In this document: in pieces, positions 50,694 to 50,782 of the stretch | How positions within the stretch are numbered: position 1 is the stretch's first letter | How the letters are laid out: every line of letters begins with the position of its first letter | Assembly (NCBI GenBank): GCA_002083525.1 | Contig: LWDM01000071.1 | Location: 14,175-64,956 of the forward strand | Reading direction: 5' to 3' | Length of the DNA: 50,782 bases | Origin: Proteobacteria bacterium SG_bin9 | GTDB lineage: Bacteria; Pseudomonadota; Alphaproteobacteria; Rhizobiales; Xanthobacteraceae | Translations under genes and position numbers: made by a program | Notes under the pieces: model-generated | Seen by the model: the letters and a program-made list of their open reading frames with translations, nothing else | What the model was told of the DNA's origin: nothing | The model's database searches: none

Positions 50694-50782
50694 CTACTCG
50701 GCCGGCTGGGCGCGCGCGCCACCCGGCGCCTGACCCTTGGCCCGCTCCTCCTCGACCCAGAGCGAGTGGTGCTCCTTGGCCC
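50694..50782 (-). CDS. Partial gene at the right edge, C-terminal 28 residues
   Basis: Reading leftward from the edge gives a charged helix (HHSLWVEEERAK) followed by a glycine-, alanine- and proline-rich end and a TAG stop at 50694-50696. The frame shows normal coding bias and a strong terminator follows 34 bases later, so it is a real gene end. I cannot name the protein. Confidence 0.6.
   Translation of the reverse strand, partial: AKEHHSLWVEEERAKGQAPGGARAQPAE

Noticed and set aside
1..50782. tRNA genes, integrases, insertion sequences and prophage genes
   Set aside because: None was found on reading either strand; the accessory character of the protease-nuclease gene is inferred from content, not from visible mobility genes.

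Overview
The window looks like a chromosomal segment of an alphaproteobacterium of the Bradyrhizobium/Rhodopseudomonas/Afipia group. Evidence: high G+C with strong third-position bias, mixed ATG/GTG/TTG starts, a putA that resembles the short Bradyrhizobium type from memory, an MlotiK1-like cyclic-nucleotide-gated channel, and an exbB-exbD-tonB set preceded by an Irr-box-like palindrome. I saw no tRNA, rRNA, insertion sequence, integrase or CRISPR array. All family names come from reading the proteins; nothing was aligned or searched.

Layout. 1-3156: a DctPQM-type TRAP transporter (cut at the left edge) divergent from pobA (4-hydroxybenzoate 3-monooxygenase). 3164-5632: two hotdog thioesterases around a TetR regulator, with a clear operator palindrome, then a LysR gene. 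5756-8787: an AhpD-like protein, a flavin-binding PNPOx-fold protein, a cysteine-cluster protein, a small unknown whose Shine-Dalgarno sits in a hairpin, and a crotonase. 8985-10409: a membrane-anchored TAXI-type binding protein.

10427-29742 is the most interesting part. It holds a stand-alone DUF6537-like protein coupled to a membrane cyclic-nucleotide-binding protein, a cyclic-nucleotide-gated K+ channel, a free cyclic-nucleotide-binding protein, two metallo-beta-lactamase-fold hydrolases and a CHASE2-class III adenylate cyclase. The cyclase sits directly behind the type I secretion genes, which in turn follow a 2373-residue repeat adhesin. A LapG-like cysteine protease is divergent from the adhesin. 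This suggests (inference) a surface adhesin system tied to cAMP rather than to the c-di-GMP receptor LapD, which is absent here.

29755-33341: an Lrp-type putR and putA (proline catabolism). 33473-35641: an orphan trypsin-like protease fused to a NUC1-type nuclease with no visible signal peptide, a good candidate for a little-described defence or toxin effector. 35674-41027: a Baeyer-Villiger monooxygenase divergent from a nitronate monooxygenase, thiolase-like protein and enoyl-CoA hydratase, resembling a catabolic cluster. 41041-45536: pirin, a membrane alpha/beta-hydrolase-like protein, two SDRs and a glutathione transferase. 45540-48453: tonB-exbD-exbB, then a DUF971 protein and a TusA-family protein. 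48643-50601: a small membrane protein, moeA and mobB, with a partial gene at the right edge.
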